Source: Marchantia polymorpha subsp. ruderalis (Eukaryota; Streptophyta; Marchantiopsida; Marchantiales; Marchantiaceae). Taken from it: a stretch of DNA of 64,000 nt. The notes beneath the pieces were generated by a model, which saw only the letters and a program-made list of their open reading frames with translations, searched no databases and was not told the origin of the DNA. The translations under genes were made by a program, and so were the position numbers. Location of the stretch: the NCBI GenBank assembly GCA_037833965.1, contig AP031354.1, positions 26,886,001-26,950,000 of the forward strand, read 5' to 3'. Shown in pieces: positions 61,431 through 64,000 of this stretch (the first letter of the stretch is position 1; each line of letters opens with the position of its first letter).

Positions 61431-61617
61431 ACTGTGCGACCTCCGAGTGAGCTCCGAGTGAACACTTGCAGTATTTCTGCGAGTGACAGTCGCCTGAGAA
61501 TTCAAACTCCTCAATAGTCTATTAAATGTGACACTTTGTACCCTGTGTTCCTCTGTCCCTGTGGGTTCGACCTTTCTACCACTATATTGCAGTTTTAGCC
61601 TTTAGTGGGTTATTACA
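61431..61617 (+). repeat. 3' terminus of a plus-strand GU LTR
   Basis: Begins ACTGTGCGACC and ends GGGTTATTACA at 61617, closely matching the last 187 bp of E3 LTRs. Probably the end of the LTR that starts at 51331, split by the older minus-strand element. About 170 bp and the terminal part of the inserted element are missing at the 52078/52079 junction. Confidence 0.8.
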
Positions 61618-62822
61618 CTTCGGCGCCAGCGCATCACGGTTGGGTGAGGACCCAACGGAGTAGCAAAATCTGTTCGGACTGTACGGACGGAACGGACAAG
61701 TGCGCCTTCGGCCGATCGGGATTTCGGAGACAGGAGCGCCGACGGAGAGGTGAGAGAGATGGACAGACTGGACGGATTCTGTTGACCGCGGTCAACGCCT
61801 TCGGCACAGCCGCCTTCGGCGCTGCGCCTACGGCGAGGGACCTGCGCGGACGAGTGTCCTGTGTGCGGACGGATTTCGCCTACGCATAGGCGAGTGCCTA
61901 CGCACAGGCAGATGAAGTTCGGCGCCGGCGAAAACTCCACCGGGGATTCCGCCTACGCAGAAGGGAGTTCGACTTTTGTCCTATGCGCTGACGAACGCCT
62001 TCGGAGGAGTGGGACTAGCCAAGTTGAAGTACGGAGGAATGTAGCGCGTCGGCGAGAAATCCGCCTTCGGCGCTGCGCGACCATGGCCGCGGCGTGGTAC
62101 GCTGGCGGAGTTCAAATTGCTAATTCGAGCGTGTGAGTGAAGGCGCGTCGGCGGAGCGTGAAGCCGCGCGTGAGAGAGAAGGCCATTATACCTAGGAGCC
62201 GGCGTAGCCATCAAGTGATTCGGCTTTCACGACCGAGAGCCGACCATGACCTCCTGCGAGCGGACAGAGTACGCCCCATTCTTGAATTTGCGATTTCAAT
62301 TTCTGGTGCGAGCTGCGCGCGTCCACCTTCTAGCTGAGAGAAGTTCTAGACATCACAACGCGGAGAGTTACTCAATGGCAGGGAGAGAATTGAGTGCGCG
62401 ACATTTGGAATTGAGAGAGATTAGAGCTTGCAGAGGAAACAGAATCGCGAGCAAGAGGCTCGGGCATAGCAGAGAGAGAGAGTTGCGCAAACCAATTTCA
62501 AGAACGCGATGTCGACATCGGTGAAGCTGCGGATGGTGCCACTCAAGCTCCCACAGAATAGGTTGCGTGCTTTTGAGGACCGACTGATTACAAAGAAACT
62601 CGAATTCTTGCTGTGGGGATGGAATTACGTGTGCGCAGACATGGTGCGCGAATGGCTGGACGAGAACGACAACCTACGCGCGGATTCCGTCCGCACGTAG
62701 ATCGATGGACTGTCCGCGATTGGGGACAGGCATTGGGGAGGTGCGCAGGTGAGGACGGGTACCTCCTGTTCGACAGTGAGAGCGGAAAGGTATCGAAGGC
62801 GGACGAAGCCTCCTTCGTGGCA
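61618..62822 (+). repeat. Oldest plus-strand GU LTR remnant
   Basis: Diverged but recognisable distal U3 (GGCGCCAGCGCA, GACGGAGAGG, TTGACCGCGGTCAACGCC) followed by the start of a U3 frame at 62246. Homology fades at about 62822. The plus-strand LTR ending at 61617 was inserted into it. CTTCG at 61618-61622 would be the right target copy. Confidence 0.75.
62246..62822 (+). pseudogene. Frameshifted N-terminus of a U3 frame
   Basis: ATG at 62246 with recognisable RAARVHLL and SARHLELREIRACR, then continuing in other frames as LRMVPLKLPQNRLRAFEDRL, FLLWGWNYVCADMVREWL, and RPHVDRWTVRDWGQALGRCAG. Pieces fall in three frames, so at least two frameshifts are present. It ends around the codons equivalent to KQEEAQFVE. 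Conserved blocks (LLWGWNY, MVREWL, PHVDRWTV) mark the most constrained part of the protein family. Confidence 0.8.
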
Positions 62823-64000
62823 AGTTCCTCTTTGTATCTGAGCTGCAGATCATTGGAGATATCGTTTCCTGCTGATGATCAGCGACGAAGGAAGATGATT
62901 TGCAGAGGCGAGGACTCTAGTATTTGATAAGGGCACGATCCGGATCCGAACGATCTATCCACCGAAATGCACAAAGGTTACAGAGAATGTCCAACGTAGT
63001 CCGTACAGAGGTCAGTTCAGCGAGATTCTGGTCGTCTGTGACGACAGGGATGTTCTCATTCATGCTTGCAAGGTCGGATAGGATGGAAATAGACTCGGTC
63101 CATTCCGAGGGACGGTTGCCAAGAATGTGAGGTCGGTCAGCTCGCGCGCGAGCGACGTCTTTCATGGTGGGCTGGAGTGCACATTATGCCTGTCGATTAC
63201 GCTCATGGAAAATCAGAGGTAGAACTAACAGAGCAACCAACGAGCCTTCGCTGATTGCCAGAGAGAACTTTCAGTGCAATCTCCGGTTCCACTTGGAGAC
63301 TGCGATCCTGCACAGCAGAACAAATGGCCTTTGTCAGCATGTACAAGGAATTGTGAGTGCGTCCAAGTCAAGTTCAAACTTATCGTCGTGCGCACACATT
63401 GGAAGGTTTTGGTTTGGTTTTGTCTCTGCTTTCTGACAAATTATAGGTCTGGATTTGTATTTTAATATAACTCGAATTACCTACGTGTCTATGAAACTGA
63501 TGTTCTGAGTTGTCTCTTTGCATAGGTTGTTGTCTTGCAGCTATCTGTACACGAGAGAAGATGCACAAGCACAAACTTCAATCTACATATCCATTAATCT
63601 GCATAATTATTATGTGGAAAGGTCCATATGAAGCACTTACAAAGTTACGTTGATAAGCTAAAGCAAAGTAGAATCAGATAGAAGTCAGAGTAATGAAAAA
63701 AATTAAAATATATAGAGGTAAATAAAAATTGTAAGTAGATTCTTTTTGTGCTCGACATGCAAAATATATAGAAATATATTTCTTGCTAAAAATCTTTGAA
63801 CAATAATTTTGATGAATTTTTTTGTTGAATTAAATCTAAAGTTAATTAAGATTAACTTAATTTTCTTATTAACGTTACATGTGTGATAAAATGATATCTG
63901 ACATTGATAAATTTCATTTTATTGTTTATCATTTGATTTGCGCCAAGATATAATGCACTCTAATTATTATGGTAAAGATTAACAAGATCATATTTTAATT
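62823..64000. other. Unassigned DNA, AT-rich towards the end
   Basis: No similarity to GU or G4 that I can see. 62823-63430 has mixed composition; 63430-64000 becomes strongly AT-rich with no frame of note. It may be the host locus or an unrecognised old element. A short minus-strand frame (62917-63165, 82 residues, starting MKDVARARADRPHILGNRP) has an ordinary amino-acid mix. It could be an exon, with a possible donor CT|GTAACC inside it, but I cannot assign it. Confidence 0.4.

Noticed and set aside
62823-64000. tRNA or rRNA genes in the flanking DNA
   Set aside because: No sequence with the expected arms or conserved boxes was seen in this stretch or elsewhere in the window.

Overview
The window is plant-type nuclear DNA made almost entirely of LTR retrotransposons inserted into one another. 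Evidence for a plant is the non-chromodomain Ty3/gypsy (Athila/Tat-like) reverse transcriptase, primer-binding sites that fit plant tRNA-Asp and tRNA-Gly, and plant-style Gag with three CCHC knuckles. Species cannot be read from the sequence. A non-seed streptophyte such as a bryophyte is my guess, at low confidence. Only the last ~1.2 kb (62823-64000), AT-rich at its end, may be non-transposon DNA.

One family dominates, called GU here (giant U3). A full GU element is ~16.6 kb. It has LTRs of ~5.39 kb that start TGTGGTACCCC and end GGGTTATTACA, a tRNA-Asp-like primer site, a gag-protease frame, an in-frame UAG followed by CAA UUA, a pol frame (RT, RNase H, integrase), a polypurine tract, and the second LTR. 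Each LTR carries a ~1045-codon open frame upstream of its TATA box, that is, inside U3 and in the sense direction. In the genomic RNA this frame would be the last one, 3' of pol.

Layout: E1 (minus strand, 1-19711) has its 3' LTR split by a solo LTR, S1 (620-6018, target duplication GAGGT). E1 itself sits in the 3' LTR of E2 (minus strand, 19712-51330). The 5' LTR of E2 is split by E3 (plus strand, 31756-48355, target duplication CCGCA), which is complete, has near-identical LTRs and has all frames open. E2 sits in a plus-strand GU LTR whose remains are 51331-52078 and probably 61431-61617. Between those pieces lies an older, decayed minus-strand GU LTR (52079-54886 and 60869-61430). That LTR was invaded by a different gypsy element, G4 (minus strand, 54887-60868), now lacking its 3' end. 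A still older plus-strand GU LTR remnant covers 61618-62822.

The most notable points are: the giant U3 frame with an N-terminal domain, disordered middle and coiled-coil end; the tobamovirus-type leaky stop context kept in all three gag/pol junctions; four resolvable young insertions that all landed inside the U3 frame of sister copies; a ~45-bp module shared in orientation and position by the LTRs of two unrelated families; and a palindromic repeat (CGCCTGTGCACAGGCG) that makes the U3 protein length-variable in frame.
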